Shown one piece after another: positions 1 through 9,252 of a stretch of DNA of 64,000 bases. The notes beneath the pieces were generated by a model that was not told the DNA's origin, did not search any database, and saw only the letters and a program-made list of their open reading frames with translations. Source of the DNA: Legionella wadsworthii DSM 21896 = ATCC 33877 (lineage in GTDB: Bacteria > Pseudomonadota > Gammaproteobacteria > Legionellales > Legionellaceae). The position numbers were made by a program, and so were the translations under genes. The stretch spans positions 62,001 through 126,000 of the forward strand of contig NZ_JNIA01000025.1 of assembly GCF_000701265.1 (NCBI RefSeq), in the 5' to 3' direction. The first letter of the stretch is position 1. Every line of letters starts with the position of its first letter.

Positions 1-2
1 CT

Positions 3-101
3 TCTGAAATAAAAAAATCAGGCACACACTTTAGTCCAAGAGAGATGATCATAGCGAGTAAGGAACAAGAAGAAAAAAACCTACAGCTTATTCCCTACTA
101 A
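3..101 (+). CDS. C-terminal tail of a gene cut by the window start
   Basis: An open frame enters from the left edge and stops with TAA at 99-101. It encodes about 32 residues, including SGTHFSPRE and ending in LQLIPY. The SGTHFxP pattern faintly recalls the end of HD-GYP phosphodiesterase domains, where GTxFDP is common, but that is a weak inference from one short motif. The product is best treated as unknown. A strong hairpin follows at 145-162. Confidence 0.5.
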   Translation, partial: SEIKKSGTHFSPREMIIASKEQEEKNLQLIPY

Positions 102-144
102 AGACTTATTTTATCCCCTTAGCATATATAAATAAGAAATTTAT

Positions 145-162
145 GTCGGGCCTTAGCCCGAC
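145..162. terminator. Hairpin between convergent genes
   Basis: GTCGGGC at 145-151 and GCCCGAC at 156-162 form a perfect 7-bp GC-rich stem with a CTTA loop. It lies between the end of the left-edge gene (101) and the end of the minus-strand gene at 218, so it may stop both. No clean T-run follows on either strand. Confidence 0.5.
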
Positions 163-217
163 CATCGCACATGCTTTTAGAAATATAAAGTGTATTGATG
201 TTTTCTTTTGAGCGAAC

Positions 218-1120
218 TTATCGTTGATGTTGGAAAAACAACTTCTTATCGCCATAATTTGATGCCAACAGGTTACTTTCCAATGTGAGCGTGCCGATAT
301 GATATTCTATTCCTTGGTAATCACCATATACTTCGTAAATTGGGCCCATAGGAATTTGTAACAGAGAAATTCTAAAATCTTCACGTGAGTTTTCAGGGAT
401 TAGATTTTTGACAGAATCTGTCGGCCTAAAATAAAGACGCTCAGGATAAACTGGAATGTCTTTGTATTGCCCGTCGCTTGTCCAAGCAGCCAAATGCCAC
501 AGAGGAAGATTATTAGCAGGATCTCTTGTGAACTCAAATATTTTCTCAATAGCTGTTAAAGTCCAACTTGCAGGGTGGGGAATTTGATTGGAAAAATCTT
601 TGGCGAAATAATTCCAATTTTCTTTCTGTCCTTCGAGCAAATTCATAACATGTAGATTTAAAGAGGCATGCCTAGAGACTAAAAACTTTATTGCCATACC
701 TGGTATATAATTGTCTTCAGCCGGCGGTACTGCCAGAGAAAGACGTGCAATTCCGACCCCACCCGATTGATAAATTCCTGTAAAAGGATGTCCCGCAGCC
801 GGAATAAAAGCAATTTTACCAACGGAACCATTGGCATGGATGATTTTAACCCGACCTTCCGGAAGCTCATCACTGGCATGATCAAAAGTAGGTTTTAAAT
901 TGAATAATCCCTTTAACTTTTGCAGCACCTCATTAAAACTATTACCCGTCAAAGGAGGCAAGGAATCTTCAGCATTGCTTAATGTGATCTCATTCCATAA
1001 TAAAGTTTGTTTCTCTACAGCAGATAAATCCTGAAAATTGCAAGGTAACTCCGCATACAGATTAAAACTCATCAAAAAAACCAAGAGTCCATTAATTACC
1101 AAATTAAAGCAACGACGCAT
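218..1120 (-). CDS. Secreted catalase-fold protein
   Basis: A 300-aa exported protein. The start is taken at the ATG at 1120 because AAGGAGG lies six bases upstream; a longer frame from 1138 would place that ribosome binding site inside the coding region. The N-terminus is a signal peptide ending near LYA. The middle contains FTGIYQSGGVGIARLSLA followed by PGMAIKFL and LNLHVM, which resembles the heme-domain core of catalases (the GxARFS and GxAVKF motifs). The usual distal His/Asn and proximal Tyr motifs are not obvious, so catalytic activity is doubtful. It appears monocistronic and is followed by a hairpin. Similar catalase-superfamily secreted proteins occur in other gamma-proteobacteria; the exact role is unknown. 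Confidence 0.7.
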   Translation of the reverse strand: MRRCFNLVINGLLVFLMSFNLYAELPCNFQDLSAVEKQTLLWNEITLSNAEDSLPPLTGNSFNEVLQKLKGLFNLKPTFDHASDELPEGRVKIIHANGSVGKIAFIPAAGHPFTGIYQSGGVGIARLSLAVPPAEDNYIPGMAIKFLVSRHASLNLHVMNLLEGQKENWNYFAKDFSNQIPHPASWTLTAIEKIFEFTRDPANNLPLWHLAAWTSDGQYKDIPVYPERLYFRPTDSVKNLIPENSREDFRISLLQIPMGPIYEVYGDYQGIEYHIGTLTLESNLLASNYGDKKLFFQHQR

Positions 1121-1206
1121 CAAAAACCTCCTTGTCATTTACGTTATTTTTGTCACAGAGTATACGAATTAAGGTCGCTTTTCTAATTATTTTTGAAACG
1201 ATAAAT

Positions 1207-2271
1207 TTAAGGTTTCATAAAATGATCATAAATAGCCCGGCTCGCAAGGGCTATCGCGCGACTGCGAGAATAATCGCTGGCAGATTTGGATTTAACATAT
1301 ACCGCAAGTGCTATATGTCCTTTGTTCTGAGGCAATGTAATAATTCCTACATCACTGACAAAGCGATATAATTTTTTTGATCCTGGGTATCTTAAATAGT
1401 CGCGTTCATAAATGGACCAGGTGCCAGTTTTATGGGCAACTTTAACATTGCCGGGCAATAATCCCCTGATTCTGCTGCGGCCGGTACGGCATTGCTCCAT
1501 AATCTTCATAAGAAGATTAGTACTTGCCTCTGAAAGGGCTTGCTTTTTGTATAATTTAACGAGTAATTTGGCCATATCATTGGGGGTTGTGGTATCACGG
1601 ACATCTTTTTGAAAACGTTGCCAAGCGTGCTGTTTTTCTCGAAGCGGAACTCTGTTTGAAATTTTTTGCCAGGAATATATGGGTTGCCTGTTTTTCAAAA
1701 AAGAACGATCTACATGATTGGTATCTATAAACATTTCCATAATGGAACGATTGATAGAAATATTTTGCAATCCGAGATCCTTCATACGTTTTGCCACATA
1801 ACGAGGGCCGTTCACTGCCTTTAATAATGCATCACTGGCGCTATTGTCACTGTTTTTAAGTGTATGCATAAGGATTTGTTTTAAAGAAATATTTAGTTTT
1901 TTCTTTTCAAATAAATAATGGAGCCCTCCAGAACCAGGAACTGAATTTCTAGAATCCATTTTAATCATCCGATCTAAAGAATCTTTTTTTTCATCAACCC
2001 GATGTAAAAATGCCATAGCAATGGGTAGTTTTATGGTACTTGCCATAAAAAAACGTTGATTACTATTATGGGCAATGACTTTATTTTTTTCGATATAAAT
2101 TGCACTAATTCCAATTATTGTGTTTGATTTTCTTTCTATTTCTTTGATTTTTTTAAGCAGCTCTGCATCACTTGGAGCAGCAACAGCATTGAATGTAAAT
2201 GCAATACTAAAAAGCCAAAACCATAAACGGCTTTTTATGCCAGAGTTAAATCGCTGCGCCAGTAGTTTCAT
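1207..2271 (-). CDS. Class A beta-lactamase homologue (serine hydrolase)
   Basis: A 354-aa exported protein with a signal peptide ending near NAVAA. Class A landmarks are present: STIK at 78-81 (nucleophile Ser78 and Lys81), SDN at 141-143 and KTG at 281-283. The region DVRDTTTPNDMAKLL also matches the family. The omega-loop position that normally carries the general-base Glu166 aligns by spacing to Ile177 (INRSIMEM at 173-180), with a glutamate two residues later. There are about 35 extra residues between the omega loop and KTG. It may be a true penicillinase, a slow deacylator that mainly binds penicillin, or a related hydrolase. No regulator gene is adjacent. Confidence 0.8.
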   Translation of the reverse strand: MKLLAQRFNSGIKSRLWFWLFSIAFTFNAVAAPSDAELLKKIKEIERKSNTIIGISAIYIEKNKVIAHNSNQRFFMASTIKLPIAMAFLHRVDEKKDSLDRMIKMDSRNSVPGSGGLHYLFEKKKLNISLKQILMHTLKNSDNSASDALLKAVNGPRYVAKRMKDLGLQNISINRSIMEMFIDTNHVDRSFLKNRQPIYSWQKISNRVPLREKQHAWQRFQKDVRDTTTPNDMAKLLVKLYKKQALSEASTNLLMKIMEQCRTGRSRIRGLLPGNVKVAHKTGTWSIYERDYLRYPGSKKLYRFVSDVGIITLPQNKGHIALAVYVKSKSASDYSRSRAIALASRAIYDHFMKP

Positions 2272-2623
2272 TTTTATGGGTATCCATTTCTCATTATTTT
2301 TATTCGATTCTGGTGAATAATCATCCGTAGATTTTCATTAACTTAAGTATCCCTATCAACATGTAAAATCCCTAATTAATGAAGGTGTGGTGATAAGGAA
2401 TCTATTTTCTTTGCACTCGTTTTTATGCAAGAAATGGTACAAACGCATAGCAAATTTTTATTCTATTTTTATCTGGATTACAACCTTTTGCCTATTTAAA
2501 GTCATGTTGTGCAATATTTACCCGTAAAATCAAAAAGTTTTTCCATAAGAAGATAATATAAGTTTTAGCCATTCGACAAAAGGTATATTACGGAAAATAT
2601 GTTTCATATATTACCAGCAAATC
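2272..2623. other. Intergenic, no gene seen
   Basis: About 350 AT-rich bases between two minus-strand genes. It should contain the promoter of the beta-lactamase homologue on its left side and the 3' end of the monooxygenase transcript on its right. I saw no ORF with a ribosome binding site and no clear terminator. Confidence 0.5.
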
Positions 2624-4252
2624 TTAACTCTTCACTGAAGCATCTGTTATAAAATAGGAGTTTTGCAAATAAGTAAGTAACTCCTCTTTATTCACAGGAG
2701 ATTGAGTTAAGCCAATATACTTATCTGGCCGAATCAGTACCGCTGTCGATTGGTTGATATTAAAATGTTGGTGCATTTTCTGATTTTCATCTACCAGTAG
2801 CGGAATGTCCTCTGTCAATGGGATTATCTCAGAATGGGGTAATATAATATGTGTTTGAATCAAACCGCGGAATTGCTTCTTGATAGCTGCAGCGAGCTCG
2901 GTCAAGTCAAAAACATTCTTGTTGCTTAGTCCTGCAAACAATAGCAAATGATGGTTGATTCCTTGAGTCATGTCTTGCAACTCTTTTGTTTCTTTATTCT
3001 TAATTTCCATAAAAGTAAAATTAGTGAGGAATTCACCTACTTTGAATTGCGTTTTTTCACCCAAAATTTTGACTATAGGGCTTTTAGCATAGCTTATTGA
3101 AAGTTCAGCGATATCATTGAGCATGTATCTTTTAAGGGAATGAAATGACATCGCTGTTTGCAGAATGAAATTCCGGATTGTAATCAATAGCGAATGAGAC
3201 ATCATCATCATATGGGTCATGATACCTGTTTTTTTTAACACTTCTGCCGCTATGGGATGACGTTCCTTGTGGTAACTATCTAATAAAGATTCTTTTGCTA
3301 ATCCTTTATGTACCAACGCCAATTTCCACGCCAGATTATAGATGTCCTGTAATCCTGTATTCATACCTTGTCCGCCCATAGGGCTATGTACATGGGCTGA
3401 ATCCCCAGCAAAAAATAAACGCCCATAACGATAATTTTGAATTTGCTTGTGATCTATCCCAAATTGACTAATCCAATGAGGATCACTTAGCAGTACGTTA
3501 TCCGAACACCGGGCTTTAAATGTTTGTTCTATATTTTCCATTGTTGGTTCCTGGTGCATGATCTTTTCTGGGGCTGTCATGACCAAACGATAGCGCTTAT
3601 CTCCCATTGGGAAACAAGCAGCGGGCCCTTTCTCACTGACGTAGAGAAGAATTTTATTTTCAGGAAGAGCCCAGTCAATGCGTACATCAGCAAGCCACCA
3701 GGTTTGTTTGTATGAAGAACCAATAAATTCGGCCTGAACCAATTTTCTTAAGGTGCTGTGAGAACCATCGCAAGCAATGATCCAGCTTGCTTTGACTTCT
3801 TCGATCCGTCCATCAGAAAGTTTCAGAGTGGCTAAATTAAAGTCAGGTTCTTGCTGCACTGCAGTGAGCTCAGTTTCCCATTCAACCCGGATTCCTTTCT
3901 TAATCAGGTTTTGAAACAAAATATGCTCTGTTTTACTTTGGGGGAGATCGATCACATAAGGACGATCTACTTTAAGGGCGTTAAAGGTGGCATGGATCAG
4001 TTCTTTACCGTTGGATTTAAACATAATCCCATCAACTTGATGACCTTCAAGGAGTATTTCATCAAGAAAACCGCAATCTTTAATAAGATCTAAGGTACGA
4101 ATATGTAAGGCTAAGGCTTTAGATTTATCACTTAATGTTGATTTTTTATCTACTATGCGACAATTCAACCCTTGACGAGACAATTCATTGGCACAAAACA
4201 AACCAACGGGTCCTGCTCCCACAATCAATACATCCAAGAATTTATCCGCCAT
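2624..4252 (-). CDS. FAD-dependent aromatic monooxygenase (PheA/TfdB-type)
   Basis: A 542-aa flavoprotein of the class A hydroxylase family, which uses NAD(P)H and O2 to hydroxylate aromatic or polyketide-like substrates. The GAGPVG dinucleotide motif is at residues 12-17. A DG motif (IIACDGSHSTLRK) lies in the middle, and GDSAHVHSPMGGQGMNTG marks FAD ribose binding. The C-terminal 130 residues look like the thioredoxin-like domain of phenol-hydroxylase relatives. The start at 4252 is supported by GGAG five bases upstream; 13 further residues upstream are open but lack a site. Met-rich residues (MTHMMMMSH) sit after the FAD domain. Substrate cannot be deduced. It lies 95 bases downstream of the epimerase-like gene and could be co-transcribed with it. 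Confidence 0.85.
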   Translation of the reverse strand: MADKFLDVLIVGAGPVGLFCANELSRQGLNCRIVDKKSTLSDKSKALALHIRTLDLIKDCGFLDEILLEGHQVDGIMFKSNGKELIHATFNALKVDRPYVIDLPQSKTEHILFQNLIKKGIRVEWETELTAVQQEPDFNLATLKLSDGRIEEVKASWIIACDGSHSTLRKLVQAEFIGSSYKQTWWLADVRIDWALPENKILLYVSEKGPAACFPMGDKRYRLVMTAPEKIMHQEPTMENIEQTFKARCSDNVLLSDPHWISQFGIDHKQIQNYRYGRLFFAGDSAHVHSPMGGQGMNTGLQDIYNLAWKLALVHKGLAKESLLDSYHKERHPIAAEVLKKTGIMTHMMMMSHSLLITIRNFILQTAMSFHSLKRYMLNDIAELSISYAKSPIVKILGEKTQFKVGEFLTNFTFMEIKNKETKELQDMTQGINHHLLLFAGLSNKNVFDLTELAAAIKKQFRGLIQTHIILPHSEIIPLTEDIPLLVDENQKMHQHFNINQSTAVLIRPDKYIGLTQSPVNKEELLTYLQNSYFITDASVKS

Positions 4253-4347
4253 AATAACTCCGTTTATCCAATATTTGATATGCACATCCATTTTAATTAT
4301 CCCAAAGGAAAGTATACTATGGGATGCAAAGCTTTGCCTTTAGGACT

Positions 4348-5226
4348 TTATTTTATTTCATTAAAAAGCTGAGCTAATCCTTCTCGGTAGGATGGATATT
4401 GAAGATTAATCTGAAGCTCTTTTTTAATTTTTTCATTAGAAACCCGTCGATTACTTGCATAGAATTGTTGCTCCCTGGGAGACATGGAGGCTGGGTCGTA
4501 AGGAATGCAGGGTAATGGCGGCCTGTTGAGTAGTGAGGCGGCATAGGCATCAACAAGATGCGATGAAGTAGGTTCATCATCGGCCACATTGTAAATGGAG
4601 TAAGGATGGGCATTCTTTATCGTTGCAAGAATCACCGAAATAATATCGGCAACATGAATTCTTGAAAAAAATTGTCCCTCTTTATAGATACTCATTTTTT
4701 TCCCAGCAATTAACCGCTCAATAGCATTCCGATGGGGTCCATAAATACCTGATAATCTAAAAATATTTAGGTGTATATTTTGTTTTCGGGTAAAAGCCAT
4801 CCATTGATTCTCAGCCTTTAATCTTAATTCACCTTGTAGACCCATTCTTTTAGGTTCTGATTCTTCATTCACCCAATCACCGTGGTGATCTCCATAGACA
4901 CTTGTTGAAGAAAGATATCCTATCCATTGGATATTTTTTTTATGTTGCTGGATCAAACCTGAAAAATTAGAAAGTACCGGATCACCGATTTTTTCTAAGG
5001 GAGGAGTGCATACCAGGATATGGGTTGCTTCTTTTAGATAAAATGATATTTCTTCTTCGCAAAAGTTTATAAGCGTGTAACTTTCTTTAGCGCTTTGCAC
5101 AATTTTTTTTTCATCGCGAGTTGTGCCTACGACGCGAATATTCATTTGCAGAAGTTCTCGAGCTAAAAATTCAGCGGTATAACCAAAGCCAAAAATAAAA
5201 AAAGAAGTAGATTTCATTTGAACCAT
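4348..5226 (-). CDS. NAD(P)-binding epimerase-like protein (YeeZ-like SDR)
   Basis: About 292 aa. The Rossmann motif FGFGYTAEFLA is close to the N-terminus, and SSTSVYGDHHGDWVNEESEP is the extended-SDR active-site segment with YGD. The later IYGPHRNAIERL and FSRIHVADI also match atypical extended SDRs of the YeeZ/YlbE type, whose substrate is unknown. The open frame extends to 5310, but the extra N-terminal residues lack a ribosome binding site. Met29 (5226), with AGGA 12 bases upstream, is chosen; Met32 at 5217 is also possible. It sits between the amidase and the monooxygenase on the same strand. Confidence 0.7.
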   Translation of the reverse strand: MVQMKSTSFFIFGFGYTAEFLARELLQMNIRVVGTTRDEKKIVQSAKESYTLINFCEEEISFYLKEATHILVCTPPLEKIGDPVLSNFSGLIQQHKKNIQWIGYLSSTSVYGDHHGDWVNEESEPKRMGLQGELRLKAENQWMAFTRKQNIHLNIFRLSGIYGPHRNAIERLIAGKKMSIYKEGQFFSRIHVADIISVILATIKNAHPYSIYNVADDEPTSSHLVDAYAASLLNRPPLPCIPYDPASMSPREQQFYASNRRVSNEKIKKELQINLQYPSYREGLAQLFNEIK

Positions 5227-5328
5227 TTTTGAATTATTTCCTACACTCCAATGTAACTTGTCAGCAACAGTAGAACCCAATGTTTTCCCTAATAAAAGAC
5301 TTAAATCCATGAATTAGTTAGCAAATTT

Positions 5329-5345
5329 TGCGGATTACATCCGCA
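5329..5345. terminator. Short hairpin with T-run on plus strand
   Basis: TGCGGAT, spacer TAC, then ATCCGCA form a perfect 7-bp stem followed by TTTTT on the plus strand. It lies just beyond the 3' end of the minus-strand amidase gene, where the tail on that strand is weaker. It may end either the amidase transcript or antisense transcription. Confidence 0.5.
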
Positions 5346-5354
5346 TTTTTATCA

Positions 5355-6053
5355 TTAATTCGTTTGGTATACCGATTCTCTATGCCAATTGGAGGCATTT
5401 TTACTTTCAAGAACCAACCGCATCACTCGATTGACAAAATCAGGACCGGGATCTTCTTTATCCGTTTGATAATTTGGATCACGTTCAAGCCAAAAAGGTG
5501 TTTTTTTAAACTGTAAATACTCATTATGTCCTAAGACATACTTTATTCCTGGATATTTCTTTTTTAAATAACAAATGAGAAACGCGTTCGCTTTAGTTTG
5601 TGCTTCCGTTAAATCGTCTTTGCTATCTACGCCCCCTATATTCTCAATACCAATGGCATAGTGATTTAAGCCTATGACATGTCTTGCCATCCATTTTTCC
5701 GGCATGAGCTGATAAATCGATCCGTCACGGTCAACTACAAAGTGGCTTGACACATTCAAATTACCAGGTAACTCCTTCAGGCGTGGGGAATTTACTGGAA
5801 AAGTGGGAGGATTAAATACTCGAAAAGTTGCCTTTAAACTAGAGATGCATGTCCAATGGACTACAATCATTTTTGGTTCAATTTCAATCGATTTGGAATC
5901 AATTCCATAATGGGTTAATTGATATTGCCGCGTCAGCTCAATACGTTTTTTATCAAATTGTATGGGGGTTTTATGAATTTCTTGGGGATCATAGCAAGAA
6001 AATGCATGTACAAGAGAACTTATAAACAATGAGCACCATAGTAATGTTTTCAT
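5355..6053 (-). CDS. Secreted N-acetylmuramoyl-L-alanine amidase (Amidase_2)
   Basis: A 232-aa protein with a signal peptide ending near SLVHA. It carries the peptidoglycan-recognition/Amidase_2 fold: VVHWT (first zinc His), SSHFVVDRDGSIYQL, ARHVIGLNHYAIGIENIGG and LGHNEY. In this family two histidines and a Cys or Asp bind zinc, and the enzyme cuts the bond between MurNAc and L-alanine. It starts one base after the stop of the MltA-like gene, so the two are surely co-transcribed. Together they would cut both the glycan strand and the peptide stem. Likely role: murein turnover or defence against other bacteria, acting in the periplasm or outside. Confidence 0.85.
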   Translation of the reverse strand: MKTLLWCSLFISSLVHAFSCYDPQEIHKTPIQFDKKRIELTRQYQLTHYGIDSKSIEIEPKMIVVHWTCISSLKATFRVFNPPTFPVNSPRLKELPGNLNVSSHFVVDRDGSIYQLMPEKWMARHVIGLNHYAIGIENIGGVDSKDDLTEAQTKANAFLICYLKKKYPGIKYVLGHNEYLQFKKTPFWLERDPNYQTDKEDPGPDFVNRVMRLVLESKNASNWHRESVYQTN

Positions 6054-6054
6054 A

Positions 6055-7128
6055 TTATTTTTTTAGTACCATAAAATAGGCAGTCACATAATCAGGTAAA
6101 GAGCGAGTGGCTTTGGTAAAAGCTCCTCTACCTGGATAACTCCCCGCAAGAAAATCGACTTGATATAAATTATTTTGGAAAGCACCCCCGGTATCAGCAA
6201 AAATACCAGCGCGTGTTATTATTTTTCCTTTTTCATTGGGATATTGAACCATCAAAAGCTTCCCTAAACCAAATTGTTCAAGATCTGCAGCAAAAGTAAC
6301 GCCCGTATTCACGGTAATTTTGTCATCTGCGTCTTTACCATAACCTTTAATGCCGGCAACAGGTTTAAAATACCAAAATCGTTCCTGCTGGTAAGGGTCT
6401 TTGGTTTTATCGTAGGCAATATTGTTGCATCGATGCACATTGAAAGTTTTCCTTTGGTGGTTTGACCCGCCAAAATCGGCAATTACCGTACCTTGCATTA
6501 ACGCGGCTTCTAAATCTTCTCTAGATAAATAAGCAAGGACAGGGACTTTTTTATCCACCAAGGCGCCCTTCAATATCGCTTGTTTCCCATAGCGAAAACG
6601 TGTTAAAGCAGGATTTTTATTTGCCTCTTCCAAGGTGAGCAACGCTTCATCTCGAGGAAGCCCATACAGAGCAAAAGGATAAGCAACACTGAACTTGCTG
6701 GATGCATGAGCTCGATGAACATAATATTTTGTCATTAATATTTTATCTTTTGGTAAATGTGCAATCAGGGATTTTTTCAACTTAAGTGCATTCGCCTGCG
6801 CCAAATCAGGATACCAACGGATAAACTCAAAGTGTTTCTTTATGAAAGCGGGATCATTTAATTGATTTTGATGTCGGCAAATAAATGCCAAAGTTGCTTT
6901 AACTCGAGAAAGAGGCACTGGAAAAATTTTGCCATCATGAATGACATTGGGATCATACTGCACCCCTTTGTTTAAATAGGCTAAAGTTTCTTTAGCTGTG
7001 GCACATAAAGCAGGACCATTTATTTCATATTGTGCAGCAGGTAACGGCTCAGAAGCAACAAAGCGAGGAATTGCAAATGCTTTGAAATTTAATAATAAAA
7101 TCAAAGAAAAGAAAACTGAAGTTCTCAT
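6055..7128 (-). CDS. MltA-like membrane/secreted lytic murein transglycosylase
   Basis: A 357-aa protein with a signal peptide (FKAFA) but no lipobox, unlike E. coli MltA, so it is probably soluble in the periplasm or secreted. The middle segment (MTKYYVHRAHASS..YPFALYGLP, then YLSREDLEAALMQG) matches the MltA-specific domain. The C-terminal part ends in RAGIFADTGGAFQNNLYQVDF, equivalent to the 3D domain with its catalytic aspartate (DTGG..VDF). The family cleaves MurNAc-GlcNAc bonds to make 1,6-anhydro ends. Sequence between the landmarks diverges considerably from classical MltA. It is the first gene of the two-gene murein hydrolase operon with the amidase. Confidence 0.75.
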   Translation of the reverse strand: MRTSVFFSLILLLNFKAFAIPRFVASEPLPAAQYEINGPALCATAKETLAYLNKGVQYDPNVIHDGKIFPVPLSRVKATLAFICRHQNQLNDPAFIKKHFEFIRWYPDLAQANALKLKKSLIAHLPKDKILMTKYYVHRAHASSKFSVAYPFALYGLPRDEALLTLEEANKNPALTRFRYGKQAILKGALVDKKVPVLAYLSREDLEAALMQGTVIADFGGSNHQRKTFNVHRCNNIAYDKTKDPYQQERFWYFKPVAGIKGYGKDADDKITVNTGVTFAADLEQFGLGKLLMVQYPNEKGKIITRAGIFADTGGAFQNNLYQVDFLAGSYPGRGAFTKATRSLPDYVTAYFMVLKK

Positions 7129-7253
7129 ATTGGTACTTTAAATTAAAAACAAAATCATACCACAGATTATGCAGGTTCCGTATGCTTGCTGGAATCTAAT
7201 TGTCCTGCCCTGGAACATGGACCCCCGGATTTGTCGCGGGATGTAAAGGAGAG

Positions 7254-7283
7254 AACCGCATAATTATCCTAAATTATGCGGTT
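7254..7283. repeat. 12-bp perfect inverted repeat (hairpin)
   Basis: AACCGCATAATT and AATTATGCGGTT are perfect complements around a six-base loop (7266-7271). It lies downstream of the minus-strand efflux gene and upstream of the MltA-like gene. No T-run follows, so it may be a factor-dependent terminator, an mRNA end stabiliser or an operator. Confidence 0.5.
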
Positions 7284-7373
7284 ATTCAATATCGAGATAC
7301 TTTCTACGATTTGACCACGCTGACATTTTCGATTCATAAATCAATTTTTATGCCTAATCGATCATGAGATGCC

Positions 7374-8591
7374 CTAAGCTGCTTCTAACTCCTCTAGCCC
7401 TGGGTCATCAGCCTTGGCGGTGAAGCGGTTAAAGTACCAGGAGCAATAAAGCGCACCTATTCCGCATCCAATTAACCCTAAAGGCAAGGCACTTAGGGTT
7501 TGCATGAGCCAGTAAGCACTGATCATGGTTAAAATGGCTGAGCCAAACATCCTTACTGTATGGATTATGGCCAGCGCCAAACCTGTATTTTCCTTGTAAG
7601 CTGATAACATGATGGACATGGTAGCAGGTGCAGTTAAACTAATTCCTAAATTACAAATTAAAGCAAATGATAAGGCATACAAATTAAACTCAAACAGGGT
7701 AGCAAACAGCAGCATGGCCAAGCCGCCGCCTATAATAAACCAACTTCCAAGATAGATTGTGGATGACATGCTGTAATATTTGCGCAGCCATATACCTAAA
7801 TAGTTTCCAACAATAATGTTTAAGCCATTGATAATAAAAATAATGCCGTAAGCCAGCGGTGAAAAACCAAACTGATCGATAATAATATAGGATGAATTAA
7901 TTACCGAAAGCATAACTGCTGCGAAACTAAACATCATAACCAATGAACCGCTCCATAATGAAGGGGATGGCATGATTTCAAGATAAGCTTTGATAACGTT
8001 CTTGATAAGAAATGGTTCTTTAGGTTGTTGCCAAAAAGGAGATTCAAACAGTCCTTTACGGGATTGCAGCAAAAGCACGATAGCAATAAATGCCATCAAA
8101 ATGAAATTGGCCTGCCATCCGCAATAGGTAAAAATCAGAGAACCAAAAACCGGAGCAAGAATAGGAGATATGGAAACAATCATGGACACGTAGGATAAAA
8201 CCTTTGCCCGCTCCACAGTATCTTCAAAATCTCGGGAAATGGAAAAAGCAACCAGATTGGCACAACACAAAGAAAAACCCTGTAACGCTCTCCCCAAAAT
8301 AAGTATCCAGATATTCGGAGCAAAAGCACATATTAAACTTGCTATAAAGGCAATACACAAGCTTGCTGGCAATAATTGACATCTGCCAAAATGATCGATC
8401 AAGGGTCCCCAGGCGAGTTGGGCCACGCCAAAAACAAACAAATAAACACTTAAAGTGAGTTGACTCAAGCAATGCGTGGTACCAAAGATGTTGGAGATAT
8501 AAGGTAGTGACGGTTGATAAAGATCAAAGGTGAGTAAAGAAAATGCTGATAACAAGCCAATAAGTAAAATAGAAGTTCTTTGCTGGTACAT
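7374..8591 (-). CDS. Bcr/CflA-family MFS drug efflux transporter
   Basis: A 405-aa inner-membrane protein with about 12 hydrophobic segments. Family features: the N-terminus FDLYQPSLPYISNIFGT (equivalent to the TDMYLPALP motif of Bcr/CflA), the MFS signature GPLIDHFGRCQLLP between helices 2 and 3, and GRALQGFSLCCANLVAFSISRD in helices 4-5 where the family has RxxQGxGxA. Members export drugs, L-cysteine or dipeptides using the proton gradient. It is monocistronic, with its own upstream region. The substrate cannot be read from sequence. Confidence 0.85.
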   Translation of the reverse strand: MYQQRTSILLIGLLSAFSLLTFDLYQPSLPYISNIFGTTHCLSQLTLSVYLFVFGVAQLAWGPLIDHFGRCQLLPASLCIAFIASLICAFAPNIWILILGRALQGFSLCCANLVAFSISRDFEDTVERAKVLSYVSMIVSISPILAPVFGSLIFTYCGWQANFILMAFIAIVLLLQSRKGLFESPFWQQPKEPFLIKNVIKAYLEIMPSPSLWSGSLVMMFSFAAVMLSVINSSYIIIDQFGFSPLAYGIIFIINGLNIIVGNYLGIWLRKYYSMSSTIYLGSWFIIGGGLAMLLFATLFEFNLYALSFALICNLGISLTAPATMSIMLSAYKENTGLALAIIHTVRMFGSAILTMISAYWLMQTLSALPLGLIGCGIGALYCSWYFNRFTAKADDPGLEELEAA

Positions 8592-8751
8592 AAGCGGTTA
8601 TTGATGTAAAAAGTGACGGGGATTATAGAGAAATCTTTTTGATTTGGCTCTACATTTGATAAAAAATATTGCAGCCTCAGAAAACAGGCACGTATGGTTT
8701 AACCTTCTCCGTGCCCATTTTTCACTCGAACGGTATCTTTTGTCTGCCAAT

Positions 8752-9252
8752 TTAACCTTGGCGAATCAGATAATTACTCCCTGCATGAATAACTTTTTTC
8801 ATGCCGCTGTCTTGATTTGGATCCGGTTGGCATGCTTTAAAAGAATCTTTGATTGAGGCGATGTTAAGAGGTACTACTGAGGGACTGTCTGTCTCTAAAT
8901 AACCATCTTCATTTTTAAAAATTGTAAAATGATCCGTTGCAAATTCCTGGCATTCAGTTAAAGTTTCATCCTGACATATTGAGAACTTAGCGGATCGTTC
9001 CACTCGAAAGGAATCACCAACCTCATCTGCGAAAACAATATCCCCATAGATGACGCTATGACGGGTTCCGCAAAAATAGAAGCCAAACTTGTATTGACCA
9101 TTTTCAACAACATCAGTGCGAATATATCGTCCTTCTCCTTTGGCCAAACCATTTAGTGTAATAATATGACGAACTTCCTCTTTAGGTCCGGGTTTTGCAA
9201 CTGCCAAACCGGTTAAAGCCAATCCCATAACAAAAAAAGTGATTCTTTTCAT
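8752..9252 (-). CDS. Secreted protein of unknown function
   Basis: A 166-aa protein with a signal peptide (MKRITFFVMGLALTGLAVA) and AAGGA five bases before the ATG. The mature part contains four cysteines (FYFCGTR, SICQDE, TECQEF and KACQPD), fitting a disulfide-bonded periplasmic or secreted protein. I do not recognise the family. It stands alone between the efflux pump and the divergent pot operon. Confidence 0.75.
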   Translation of the reverse strand: MKRITFFVMGLALTGLAVAKPGPKEEVRHIITLNGLAKGEGRYIRTDVVENGQYKFGFYFCGTRHSVIYGDIVFADEVGDSFRVERSAKFSICQDETLTECQEFATDHFTIFKNEDGYLETDSPSVVPLNIASIKDSFKACQPDPNQDSGMKKVIHAGSNYLIRQG

